From Prolixibacteraceae bacterium (lineage in GTDB: Bacteria > Bacteroidota > Bacteroidia > Bacteroidales > Prolixibacteraceae), in contig DMSQ01000023.1 in assembly GCA_003457135.1 (NCBI GenBank), positions 35,219 through 48,099 of the forward strand: a stretch of 12,881 bases of DNA, read 5' to 3'. This document shows, in pieces, positions 6,172 to 12,881 of the stretch. Both the position numbers and the translations under genes were made by a program. The notes beneath the pieces are model-generated. The model was not told the DNA's origin and searched no databases. It worked only from the letters and a program-made list of their open reading frames with translations. Position 1 is the stretch's first letter; each line of letters opens with the position of its first letter.

Positions 6172-6184
6172 TTATTTCAGGTCT
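6159..6184 (+). other. Leader hairpin before the ABC permease
   Basis: AGGCCTGA (6159-6166) pairs with TCAGGTCT (6177-6184) over 8 pairs, one of them G-T, with a 10-base AT-rich loop. It ends 37 bases before the preferred ATG at 6222 and directly precedes the TTG (6186) that would be an alternative start. There is no T-run, so it is not a simple terminator. Confidence 0.35.
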
Positions 6185-6221
6185 TTTGCTACCTATTAAA
6201 AGCGCAACAAATAATCGTGAT

Positions 6222-7469
6222 ATGAGATTTGGAACACTTTTTTTTGAAAATCTGAAGATAGCCCTGCAATCTATCCGGACCAACTTACTTCGTACAGTCC
6301 TGACTGTATTGATTATTGCAGTTGGGATCACGGCTCTCGTCGGAATTCTTACCGCGATTGATTCCATTAAAAACTCCATAACTAAGGAATTCACTTTTAT
6401 GGGGGCAAATACGTTCACGATCAGTTCAAGAGGAATGCGCATACAGGTTGGGAATAAACGATACCGTTCAAAAAACTATTCCTATATCAGTTATTATCAG
6501 GCTAATGATTTCAAAGAGAAATATGTATTCCCATCGGCAGTTTCCATTTCAACTTTTGCTACCAATACGGCAACTATAAAATATGAATCAGAAAAAACAA
6601 ATCCGAATGTTCAGGTTCAGGGAGTTGACGAAAACTACCTATTTACCTCTGGAAACGAAATTAAGGAGGGTAGAAATTTCACGGAAGAAGAAATCATTTC
6701 AGGCCGGAATGTAGTTATTGTTGGAGATGGGGTACTTAAGAAAATTTTTAAAAAAGGAGAGAATCCACTCCTGAAAACAATAAGTATCGGCGGCGGAAAA
6801 TACCGGGTAATTGGAGTTCTTGCTGCAAAAGGACGTGGTTTTGGCTCGGGTGGCGACCAACTGTGTTTGTTGCCTTACACCAACGTGAGAAGTTATTTTT
6901 CAAGGCCACAAATGAATTTTTCTGTCCAGATTAAAGTTAATAATACCGAGTTGATGGATGCTGCAATAGGTGAAGCAGAAGGTACTTTTCGGATCATCCG
7001 AAATTTAAATCCAGCCGATGAAAGCGACTTTAATGTAGAGAAGAGCGACAATCTGGTAAATATCCTGCTTGGCAATATTAAAAATATCACTTTGGTTGCT
7101 ACCATTATCGGGCTGATCACTTTATTTGGGGCTGCTGTCGGATTAATGAATATCATGCTGGTTTCAGTAACCGAAAGAACAAGGGAAATCGGCATTCGGA
7201 AAGCAATCGGAGCAACCTCGGTGATCGTGAAACAACAGTTCCTGATCGAATCTATTGTTATTGGGCAAATCGGAGGTATTGTCGGAATTATCTTTGGAAT
7301 TTTAGCGGGAAACGGTGTCGCCATGATGATCGGAACACCATTCTTTATTCCATGGATTTGGATTATTGTCGGGGTAATTCTTTGTTTTGTAGTTGGAATT
7401 ACTTCAGGATATTACCCTGCCCAAAAAGCTTCAAAACTTGACCCTATTGAAAGTCTTCGGTTTGAATAA
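6222..7469 (+). CDS. MacB/FtsX-type ABC transporter permease
   Basis: An inner-membrane permease of the mechanotransmission (MacB) type, 415 residues from the ATG at 6222. It has the family topology: one N-terminal membrane helix (about 24-46, after 'NLKIALQSIRTNLLRT'), a large extracytoplasmic MacB_PCD-like domain (about 50-285), then three helices (about 288-314, 342-366, 376-398). The loop 'TERTREIGIRKAIGAT' (317-332) and the end 'GYYPAQKASKLDPIESLRFE' (397-415; family signatures) mark the FtsX domain that couples to the ATPase. A TTG at 6186 would add 12 residues, but relatives start near 'MRF'. The frame is open farther upstream to 6105 without an ATG. MacB-type systems export peptides, lipids or drugs or act on the envelope; the substrate here is unknown. 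No ATP-binding protein or periplasmic adaptor gene is adjacent, so the partner must be encoded elsewhere. Confidence 0.92.
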   Translation: MRFGTLFFENLKIALQSIRTNLLRTVLTVLIIAVGITALVGILTAIDSIKNSITKEFTFMGANTFTISSRGMRIQVGNKRYRSKNYSYISYYQANDFKEKYVFPSAVSISTFATNTATIKYESEKTNPNVQVQGVDENYLFTSGNEIKEGRNFTEEEIISGRNVVIVGDGVLKKIFKKGENPLLKTISIGGGKYRVIGVLAAKGRGFGSGGDQLCLLPYTNVRSYFSRPQMNFSVQIKVNNTELMDAAIGEAEGTFRIIRNLNPADESDFNVEKSDNLVNILLGNIKNITLVATIIGLITLFGAAVGLMNIMLVSVTERTREIGIRKAIGATSVIVKQQFLIESIVIGQIGGIVGIIFGILAGNGVAMMIGTPFFIPWIWIIVGVILCFVVGITSGYYPAQKASKLDPIESLRFE

Positions 7470-7664
7470 AACCAAAGAATCAGTCCGCTTATTTTTCCCT
7501 TTCCACGTCTGTCAGTTTGTTTTTTTATTCTGTCTCACATAATCCATTTAGCCTGAAGTTTAAATAATTGTTCTGATTGAATTGAAAGGAGTTGTTGATT
7601 TAAAGATTTTTTCAGGAAAATTATATCTTTACTTTTTAGCACTATTTATTAAGACAGCGCGCAG

Positions 7665-7670
7665 AAGGAG
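7665..7670 (+). promoter_or_regulatory. Strong Shine-Dalgarno of rel
   Basis: AAGGAG lies 6 bases before the ATG at 7677. Good Shine-Dalgarno sequences are uncommon in this phylum and none of the other genes in the window has such a clear one, so it fixes this start. Farther upstream TATCTTTA (7624-7631) is one mismatch from the -7 consensus, a weak promoter candidate. Confidence 0.65.
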
Positions 7671-7676
7671 CAAGAA

Positions 7677-9896
7677 ATGACAAAACTACAGACAAAAGCC
7701 GAACAACGGTTAATTCAGGATTATTTCGACGATCTGATAAAAGCATGTGACCGAAAGGTTTCTGACGATGGAATAGTCAGAATAAAGAAAGCTTTTGAAT
7801 TTGCAAACACTGCGCATGCGGGGGTAAAAAGAAAATCGGGCGAACCATACATCATTCATCCACTGGCAGTAGCCAAAATTGTGATCGAAGAAATCGGACT
7901 AAGCGCAACCTCAATCATTGCAGCCTTGCTGCACGATGTCGTTGAAGACACGGATTATAACCTTGAAGATATCGGCAACCTTTTTGGCGAAAAGGTAGCA
8001 TCCATTGTGGATGGATTAACCAAACTTTCGGAAGAATTTACGCCCCAACACGACTCGAAACAGGCTAATAATTTCCGAAAAATGCTGATGACACTGTCGG
8101 ACGACGTTCGGGTGATCCTCATCAAACTAGCCGACAGATTGCACAATATGAGGACTCTCGACTCGATGCCGCCCCATAAACAATTAAAAATAGCAGCAGA
8201 AACATTATATATTTTCTCTCCGCTGGCTCACCGGCTTGGCCTTTATTCCATCAAATCCGAATTGGAAGATTTAAGTCTGAAATACAAACATCCTGATGCA
8301 TTTAACCAAATTCAGTTCAGACTATATAATCAGCGCGAAAAACGTGACTATCTGGTCACAGAATTCATTCGGCCCATCGAAGAAAAGCTTAAACAGGAGG
8401 GAGTAGAATTCACCATTACTGAGCGCTTGAAATCGATTTATTCTATATGGAATAAAATGCAAACCAAAGGAGTTTCATTCGATGAAGTTTATGATCTTCT
8501 TGCCATCCGTATCGTTTTTAATCCTAAATCCAATATATCGGAAAAACGGCAATGCTTCGACATACTTTCACTGGTAACCGACATTTATAAACCAAAACCG
8601 GATCGTATCCGTGATTGGATAACCTTGCCCAAAGTAAATGGGTATGAAGCTTTACACGTTACGGTTATGGGACCACAGGGGAAATGGGTGGAAATTCAAA
8701 TTCGGACACAGCGAATGGACGAAATTGCTGAACGCGGATTTGCCGCCCATTACAAATATAAAAACATCAATGATGTTGAAAATGAACTCGACAAATGGTT
8801 GCAGAAAATCAAAGAAATGCTCCGAAACCCGGAATCTGATGCCCTCGAATTTCTGGATGAATTTAAAATGAACCTTTTCACTTCCGAAATAGTTGTTTTT
8901 ACACCGAAAGGACAAATGGTTACTTTACCCAAAAATGCAACAGTCATTGATTTTGCATACGAAATTCATACGGAATTAGGCAATCATTGTATCGGGGCCA
9001 AAATCAACCACAAGCTTGTTCCGGTTTCCCATGTTCTGCAAAGTGGCGATCAGATTGAAATACTTTCTTCCAAAACACAAACTCCACAACTGACATGGTT
9101 AACTTTTCTGATTACTGCCAAGGCAAAAACCAAAGTAAAACAATCGTTTAAGCTCGATCGTAAAAAACATCTCGAACAGGGTCGCAAAATTATTGAAGAC
9201 CAGTTATCCAAATTTAATATTACACCTTCGTCTGATACATTAAAAAAATTAACAGTTTATTACAACTTAACTAATAAAGAACAACTCTATACACAAGTGG
9301 GGATGGGTTTTCTTGAATTGGACAACCTCGACGAAGTGCTTCAGACACGCCGCGAAAATAAACTGGCAAAATTCTGGAAACTGACATTTACACAAAAAAA
9401 ACCGGAACCTGAGCAGACGGCTAAAATCAATAAAAAAACACCATATATCCTGAAAGAAGATCCCGATGAATCCAATTATTCCCTGGCTAAATGCTGCAAT
9501 CCGATTCCGGGCGACGATGTTGTTGGTTATATTTCGGGTGATGAGCACATCGTTATTCACAAGCGTAATTGTACCGAAGCAATGAAAATCATGTCGCAGC
9601 AAGGCGACAAAATCATCACTGCCGAATGGACTAAATTTAAGAAGCTATCCTACCTTTCACGCATCAAGCTCAGCGGATTCGACCGGGTTGGGATTGTCAA
9701 TGAAATTACAACCATCATTTCGAAGCAGAACAATATTAACATGCGGACCGTTCATTTTGACACCCACGATGGTATTTTCGAGGGCGATCTGTACCTTTAT
9801 ATTCACAGCCTTCAGGACTTAAACGAACTTATTTCCCGTCTCATGAAAATCAAGGGAATAGACAACATTGAACGTATCGAAAAAATCCAGCAATAA
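7677..9896 (+). CDS. rel: Bifunctional (p)ppGpp synthetase/hydrolase, RelA/SpoT family
   Basis: A cytoplasmic, ribosome-associated stringent-response enzyme that makes (p)ppGpp from GTP/GDP plus ATP and hydrolyses it. At 739 residues it has the full long architecture. The HD hydrolase is at about 45-160, with H61 ('IIHPL'), H86-D87 ('LLHDVVEDT') and D153 ('LADRLHNMRT'), so hydrolysis looks intact. The synthetase is at about 245-360, with 'RLKSIYSIWNKM', 'VYDLLAIRIV', 'NGYEALHVTV' and 'VEIQIRT'. TGS is about 404-463, a helical part follows, then a zinc-finger/CC region with C606, C607, H628 and C632, and a C-terminal ACT domain (about 661-735). At the position that is RxKD in bifunctional enzymes and ExDD in synthetase-only RelA, it has R310-I-R-D313, so it is the bifunctional charge type. 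It is followed 67 bases later by a Fur-like gene and then purA. Confidence 0.96.
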   Translation: MTKLQTKAEQRLIQDYFDDLIKACDRKVSDDGIVRIKKAFEFANTAHAGVKRKSGEPYIIHPLAVAKIVIEEIGLSATSIIAALLHDVVEDTDYNLEDIGNLFGEKVASIVDGLTKLSEEFTPQHDSKQANNFRKMLMTLSDDVRVILIKLADRLHNMRTLDSMPPHKQLKIAAETLYIFSPLAHRLGLYSIKSELEDLSLKYKHPDAFNQIQFRLYNQREKRDYLVTEFIRPIEEKLKQEGVEFTITERLKSIYSIWNKMQTKGVSFDEVYDLLAIRIVFNPKSNISEKRQCFDILSLVTDIYKPKPDRIRDWITLPKVNGYEALHVTVMGPQGKWVEIQIRTQRMDEIAERGFAAHYKYKNINDVENELDKWLQKIKEMLRNPESDALEFLDEFKMNLFTSEIVVFTPKGQMVTLPKNATVIDFAYEIHTELGNHCIGAKINHKLVPVSHVLQSGDQIEILSSKTQTPQLTWLTFLITAKAKTKVKQSFKLDRKKHLEQGRKIIEDQLSKFNITPSSDTLKKLTVYYNLTNKEQLYTQVGMGFLELDNLDEVLQTRRENKLAKFWKLTFTQKKPEPEQTAKINKKTPYILKEDPDESNYSLAKCCNPIPGDDVVGYISGDEHIVIHKRNCTEAMKIMSQQGDKIITAEWTKFKKLSYLSRIKLSGFDRVGIVNEITTIISKQNNINMRTVHFDTHDGIFEGDLYLYIHSLQDLNELISRLMKIKGIDNIERIEKIQQ

Positions 9897-9930
9897 ATTT
9901 TTCCCTCCGGTTTTTGTTTGAAAAAAGTAC

Positions 9931-9938
9931 TATTTTTG
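9931..9938 (+). promoter_or_regulatory. -7-like box before the Fur-family gene
   Basis: TATTTTTG matches TAnnTTTG exactly, 25 bases before the ATG at 9964. There is no TTG at the standard -33 distance, so promoter function is uncertain and read-through from rel is possible. No clear terminator follows rel. Confidence 0.3.
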
Positions 9939-9963
9939 ATGCTTATTTTTAATTGGTTTAAAT

Positions 9964-10404
9964 ATGAATAACCAAAAGACCAAAGAAGCAGTGAAACGTA
10001 TGTTCATTGACTACCTGGAGAAAAATGAACATCGGAAAACTCCTGAACGGTTTGCAATACTCGAAGAAATATACTCACGGGAAGGGCATTTCGATATTGA
10101 GTCGCTTTATATTTCGATGAAAAACAAAAACTATCGTGTCAGCCGTGCAACTTTGTACAATACGATGGATTTGTTACTTGATTGTAAACTGATCATCAGG
10201 CATCAGTTCGGCAAAAATCTGGCCCAGTACGAAAAAGCGTTTGCCATAATTCAACACGACCATCTGATTGATGTCAGAAATGGACACCTGACAGAGTTTA
10301 ACGATCCCCGGCTTCGCGAAATTATTGAAGATATCTGCCTGAAAAATGACTTCAAATTGTCGCATCATACACTTTATATTTATGGTCAGTATATTGTCCC
10401 CTGA
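9964..10404 (+). CDS. Fur-family metal-dependent transcriptional regulator
   Basis: A cytoplasmic DNA-binding regulator of 146 residues, the usual size. The N-terminal winged helix (about 10-85) contains 'KTPERFAILEEIY' and the recognition helix 'VSRATLYNTMDLL' (59-71), typical of Fur/Zur/PerR. The dimerisation part has 'QHDHLIDVRNGHLTEF' (97-112) and 'HHTLYIYGQ' (134-142). Against E. coli Fur, Q97 replaces the first His of HHDH, and the CxxC structural zinc pair reads D103..N106, so metal binding must differ from classic Fur; H42, H98, D99, H100, E111 and H135 remain as ligands. Whether it senses iron, zinc, manganese or peroxide cannot be told. It lies between rel (67 bases before) and purA (147 bases after), an order I recall from other Bacteroidales. 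No Fur-box-like site is evident upstream. Confidence 0.88.
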   Translation: MNNQKTKEAVKRMFIDYLEKNEHRKTPERFAILEEIYSREGHFDIESLYISMKNKNYRVSRATLYNTMDLLLDCKLIIRHQFGKNLAQYEKAFAIIQHDHLIDVRNGHLTEFNDPRLREIIEDICLKNDFKLSHHTLYIYGQYIVP

Positions 10405-10551
10405 TTAGCAAAAAAAATAAGCCATACATCTGCAAATTATTTGTAATTTTATCATTCGAAAAATCAATCCTTTTCCGTGAAAATTGACCTGTCACCAAGT
10501 TCAGTTTTCGCGGATTATCGTGTTTGAACAATTCTTATAAAATTTAACAGA

Positions 10552-11826
10552 ATGAAAGTAGATGTATTGTTAGGCTTACAGTGGGGCGATGAAGGAAAAG
10601 GTAAAATTGTTGATGTATTAACTCCCAAATATGATGTTATTTGCAGGTTTCAGGGTGGCCCAAACGCAGGGCATACTTTGGAAATAGACAATTTCAAACA
10701 GGTGTTGCACACCATTCCTTCTGGTATTTTTCGTAAAGATAAAATGAACGTGATCGGGAACGGAGTGGTAATTGATCCGATCACCTTTGAAAGGGAAATT
10801 GAATCAATCAGCAAACATGGCGTTGATCTTCATAAAACTTTATATATCTCGAAAAAAGCGCATCTCATTTTGCCCACCCACCGGTTGCTCGATGCTGCTT
10901 CTGAAGAAGCTAAAGGAGCCACAAAAATTGGCTCAACTTTAAAAGGAATAGGCCCAACATACCGCGATAAGATTGGTCGCGAAGGATTGCGTGTTGGTGA
11001 TCTTTTTGAAAATTTCAGTGAAAAATATGCTGTTAGGGTTCAGGCTCACAAAGATTTGCTCGATAAGTATTATCACTTCGATTATTCGGCTCAGTTTGCA
11101 GAAACTGAAAAAGAATGGATGAAAGCCATTGAGGTTCTGAAAACCTTTAATATTGTTGACACTGAACATCTCATTAACGAAAGTCTGGCCGAAAATAAAG
11201 CTGTTTTAGCCGAAGGGGCACAAGGAACCATGCTCGACATTGACTTTGGATCGTATCCATTTGTGACATCGTCGAGTACGATTTGCGCCGGGGCATGTAC
11301 CGGACTTGGTGTTGCCCCAAATAAAATAGGGAATGTTTACGGTATTTTTAAAGCTTACTGCACCCGTGTTGGCAGTGGTCCGTTTCCAACTGAATTGTTC
11401 GATGAAGATGGCCAGAACATGCGCGCGGTTGGCCGCGAATACGGTTCAACTACCGGAAGGCCGCGTCGTTGCGGATGGCTCGACCTGGTTGCACTGAAAT
11501 ATTCCATCATGCTTAATGGTGTAACCGAACTGATCATGATGAAAGCAGATGTCCTCGATCAGTTCGAAACCATTAAAATCTGTATGGGTTATGAAATTAA
11601 CGGAGAAGTAACAGACAAGTTCCCTTTCGAATTGAACGACGGAGTGAAACCGGAATTTGTAGAATTACCCGGTTGGAAAACTGATCTGACTCAGTTAACC
11701 AGTCAGGATGAATTTCCGGAGGAATTTAACAACTACATCAATTTCATCGAAGAACAGGTTGGCATACCAATTTCAATCGCCTCGGTGGGACCAAACAGGG
11801 CGCAAACAATCCTATTGGGAGACTAA
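10552..11826 (+). CDS. purA: Adenylosuccinate synthetase
   Basis: This cytoplasmic enzyme converts IMP, aspartate and GTP to adenylosuccinate, the first committed step to AMP. At 424 residues it has normal length. The N-terminal GTP-binding signature 'GLQWGDEGKGK' (8-18) contains the catalytic base D13, and 'GGPNAGHT' (35-42) contains the catalytic acid H41. Also visible are 'STLKGIGPTYRDKIGREG', 'GAQGTMLDIDFGSYPFVTSS' and 'STTGRPRRCGW', the IMP and GTP contact regions. The ATG at 10552 gives the standard 'MKVDVLLGLQWGDEG' start; no Shine-Dalgarno is seen. The 147 bases before it show no clear promoter. A terminator follows at once. In other bacteria PurA is inhibited by ppGpp, which gives the proximity to rel a possible meaning. 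Confidence 0.97.
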   Translation: MKVDVLLGLQWGDEGKGKIVDVLTPKYDVICRFQGGPNAGHTLEIDNFKQVLHTIPSGIFRKDKMNVIGNGVVIDPITFEREIESISKHGVDLHKTLYISKKAHLILPTHRLLDAASEEAKGATKIGSTLKGIGPTYRDKIGREGLRVGDLFENFSEKYAVRVQAHKDLLDKYYHFDYSAQFAETEKEWMKAIEVLKTFNIVDTEHLINESLAENKAVLAEGAQGTMLDIDFGSYPFVTSSSTICAGACTGLGVAPNKIGNVYGIFKAYCTRVGSGPFPTELFDEDGQNMRAVGREYGSTTGRPRRCGWLDLVALKYSIMLNGVTELIMMKADVLDQFETIKICMGYEINGEVTDKFPFELNDGVKPEFVELPGWKTDLTQLTSQDEFPEEFNNYINFIEEQVGIPISIASVGPNRAQTILLGD

Positions 11827-11831
11827 AATAT

Positions 11832-11865
11832 AAGGAGTCAGTCAGATTGGCTCCTTTTCTTTTTC
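11832..11865 (+). terminator. Intrinsic terminator of purA
   Basis: AAGGAGTCAG (11832-11841) pairs with TTGGCTCCTT (11847-11856), including two G-T pairs, around a TCAGA loop, and continues into TTTTCTTTTT. It begins 5 bases after the purA stop, so the gene at 11947 is probably a separate unit. Confidence 0.8.
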
Positions 11866-11946
11866 TGAATGTTTTTTATTTTGATAAGGATTGACTATTT
11901 TAGGAACTTCTTACAAGAATTAAATCGTTTAGTTTATCTGCCTGAA

Positions 11947-12881
11947 ATGGAAATCACCAAGCCTACATTACTTCTAAACAAAGAAATCGTTTTACGAAAC
12001 ATCGAAAACATGCTTCGTAAGGCCAATGAGCTTAATCTGAATTTCCGCCCGCATTTCAAAACGCATCAATCAGCCGAAATTGGAAAATGGTTCCGGGAAG
12101 CAGGTGTTAAGTGCATCACGGTTTCATCTTTAACTATGGCCAATTATTTTGCAGATTCCGGATGGGACAATATAACCATTGCCTTCTCGGTGAATATTCC
12201 GGAAATTCCGGAGATGAACGAACTGGCAGGCCGGATAAACCTTAATGTATTGATTGAAAATAAAGAAGGACTGGAAGCGCTGCAGAAACAGATGACCTGG
12301 CACACCGGTGTATTTATAAAAATTGATACTGGTTACAATCGGACCGGAATTGAAGCTAACCGTATTCCTTTAATTGACCAACTGCTCGAAGGAATTCAAA
12401 AGTCACCACTTTTACTGTTTAAAGGTTTTTTGTCGCATACGGGTCATACCTATCAGGCCAACTCGACCCACGACATTTACAGCCGCCATTTTGATGCCCT
12501 GCTCAAAATGAAAGCATTGAAAGCGCGTTATCAAAGTGACTGGCCCGAATTAATCATTTCGATTGGAGATACTCCGTCGTGTAGCATTTGCGACAACTTT
12601 GACGGAGTTGACGAAATCAGACCAGGCAATTTTGTTTTTTACGACCTGATGCAATTCAAACTCGGTTCCTGTAAATTGACCGATATAGCGGTACGAATGG
12701 TTTGTCCGGTTATTGCTATCCACCCATCCCGAAATGAGGTAGTCATCTACGGAGGCGCCATTCATTTTGCCAAAGATTCGATAATTAATATTGACGGGAA
12801 ACCGCTTTTTGGGCGAATAATTGTCACTGAAGGGGACCGAAAAATTCTTCTGGATGAAAAAAATTACCTGCATGCACTTAC
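11947..12881 (+). CDS. PLP-dependent fold-III enzyme, D-threonine aldolase / D-serine dehydratase-like (C-terminus cut by window end)
   Basis: The frame is open from ATG 11947 to the right edge: 311 whole codons of a family that is usually about 360-380 residues, so roughly the last sixth is missing. The N-terminal alanine-racemase-like barrel has 'LNFRPHFKTHQS' (31-42) with K38 as the expected PLP-binding lysine, 'IKIDTGYNRTGI' (about 124-135), 'FLSHTGHTY' and 'SIGDTPSCS'. 'DEIRPGNFVFYDLMQ' then leads into the C-terminal beta domain. This pattern belongs to the D-threonine aldolase / DSD1 D-serine dehydratase group, which cleave or deaminate D-3-hydroxy amino acids. The metal-binding His and Cys near the C-terminus that would help decide are beyond the edge. 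It follows the purA terminator by about 80 bases; no strong promoter or ribosome binding site is evident. The substrate is not determined. Confidence 0.85.
   Translation, partial: MEITKPTLLLNKEIVLRNIENMLRKANELNLNFRPHFKTHQSAEIGKWFREAGVKCITVSSLTMANYFADSGWDNITIAFSVNIPEIPEMNELAGRINLNVLIENKEGLEALQKQMTWHTGVFIKIDTGYNRTGIEANRIPLIDQLLEGIQKSPLLLFKGFLSHTGHTYQANSTHDIYSRHFDALLKMKALKARYQSDWPELIISIGDTPSCSICDNFDGVDEIRPGNFVFYDLMQFKLGSCKLTDIAVRMVCPVIAIHPSRNEVVIYGGAIHFAKDSIINIDGKPLFGRIIVTEGDRKILLDEKNYLHAL

Noticed and set aside
6186..6221. Longer start (TTG at 6186) for the ABC permease
   Set aside because: The 12 extra residues are polar and not typical of the family, which begins close to the first membrane helix; TTG adjoins a hairpin. 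ATG at 6222 is preferred.
6893..7324. 143-codon minus-strand open frame inside the ABC permease
   Set aside because: Complement of the FtsX membrane domain; its Ile/Ser/Pro-rich product is the usual shadow of a hydrophobic gene.
1..12881. Search for CRISPR arrays, tRNA/rRNA, IS transposases, toxin-antitoxin or defence systems
   Set aside because: No regularly spaced repeats, cloverleaf-like sequence, DDE/Y1 transposase or typical defence domains were seen. The window is mainly housekeeping genes.

Overview
The window looks like ordinary chromosome from an AT-rich member of the Bacteroidota, most likely a Bacteroidales/Marinilabiliales-type anaerobe. The pointers are: candidate promoters of the TTG-N20-TAnnTTTG type, few Shine-Dalgarno sequences, a MiaA with the 'TGGSMLY' variant, a pRiA4b ORF-3-like protein of the kind common in Bacteroidales, a Fur-family protein without the CxxC zinc pair, and a gene order (p)ppGpp synthetase - Fur-like - purA that I remember from this group. 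The phylum call rests on my recognition of families, not on a search.

Left edge (1-2070): the N-terminal 280 codons of a secreted protein with SbsA-type Ig-like repeats run off the left edge on the minus strand. Its promoter region carries a clear TTG-N20-TACGTTTG promoter and repeated TTATCAGC motifs. About 1.2 kb without a convincing gene follows. It contains a REP/MITE-like cluster of three palindromes (1621-1741) and another long inverted repeat (1803-1842).

Centre-left (2071-5898): gapA (glycolytic GAPDH, plus strand) has a 6-bp dyad in its leader and a strong intrinsic terminator. Convergent to it is a minus-strand group. This is miaA (tRNA A37 dimethylallyltransferase), a possible 34-codon small ORF bridging the junction, and a GT4-type glycosyltransferase that starts on TTG. 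Upstream of miaA on the same strand lies a pRiA4b ORF-3-like gene, separated from it by its own intrinsic terminator.

Centre-right (5899-11865, plus strand): a lone MacB/FtsX-type ABC transporter permease, then a bifunctional (p)ppGpp synthetase/hydrolase (Rel), a Fur-family regulator, and purA closed by an intrinsic terminator. Rel makes and degrades (p)ppGpp, and adenylosuccinate synthetase is a known (p)ppGpp-sensitive step of purine synthesis in other bacteria, so the cluster makes metabolic sense.

Right edge (11947-12881): the first 311 codons of a PLP-dependent fold-III enzyme of the D-threonine aldolase / D-serine dehydratase-like group, cut by the window end.

I see no CRISPR array, IS transposase, phage, toxin-antitoxin or defence module, and no rRNA or tRNA. 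Most of the window is housekeeping. The less ordinary signals are the repeated operator-like motifs before the surface protein, the palindrome cluster, the gapA dyad, the small ORF between miaA and the glycosyltransferase with its TTGA stop/start overlap, and the structured leader before the ABC permease.
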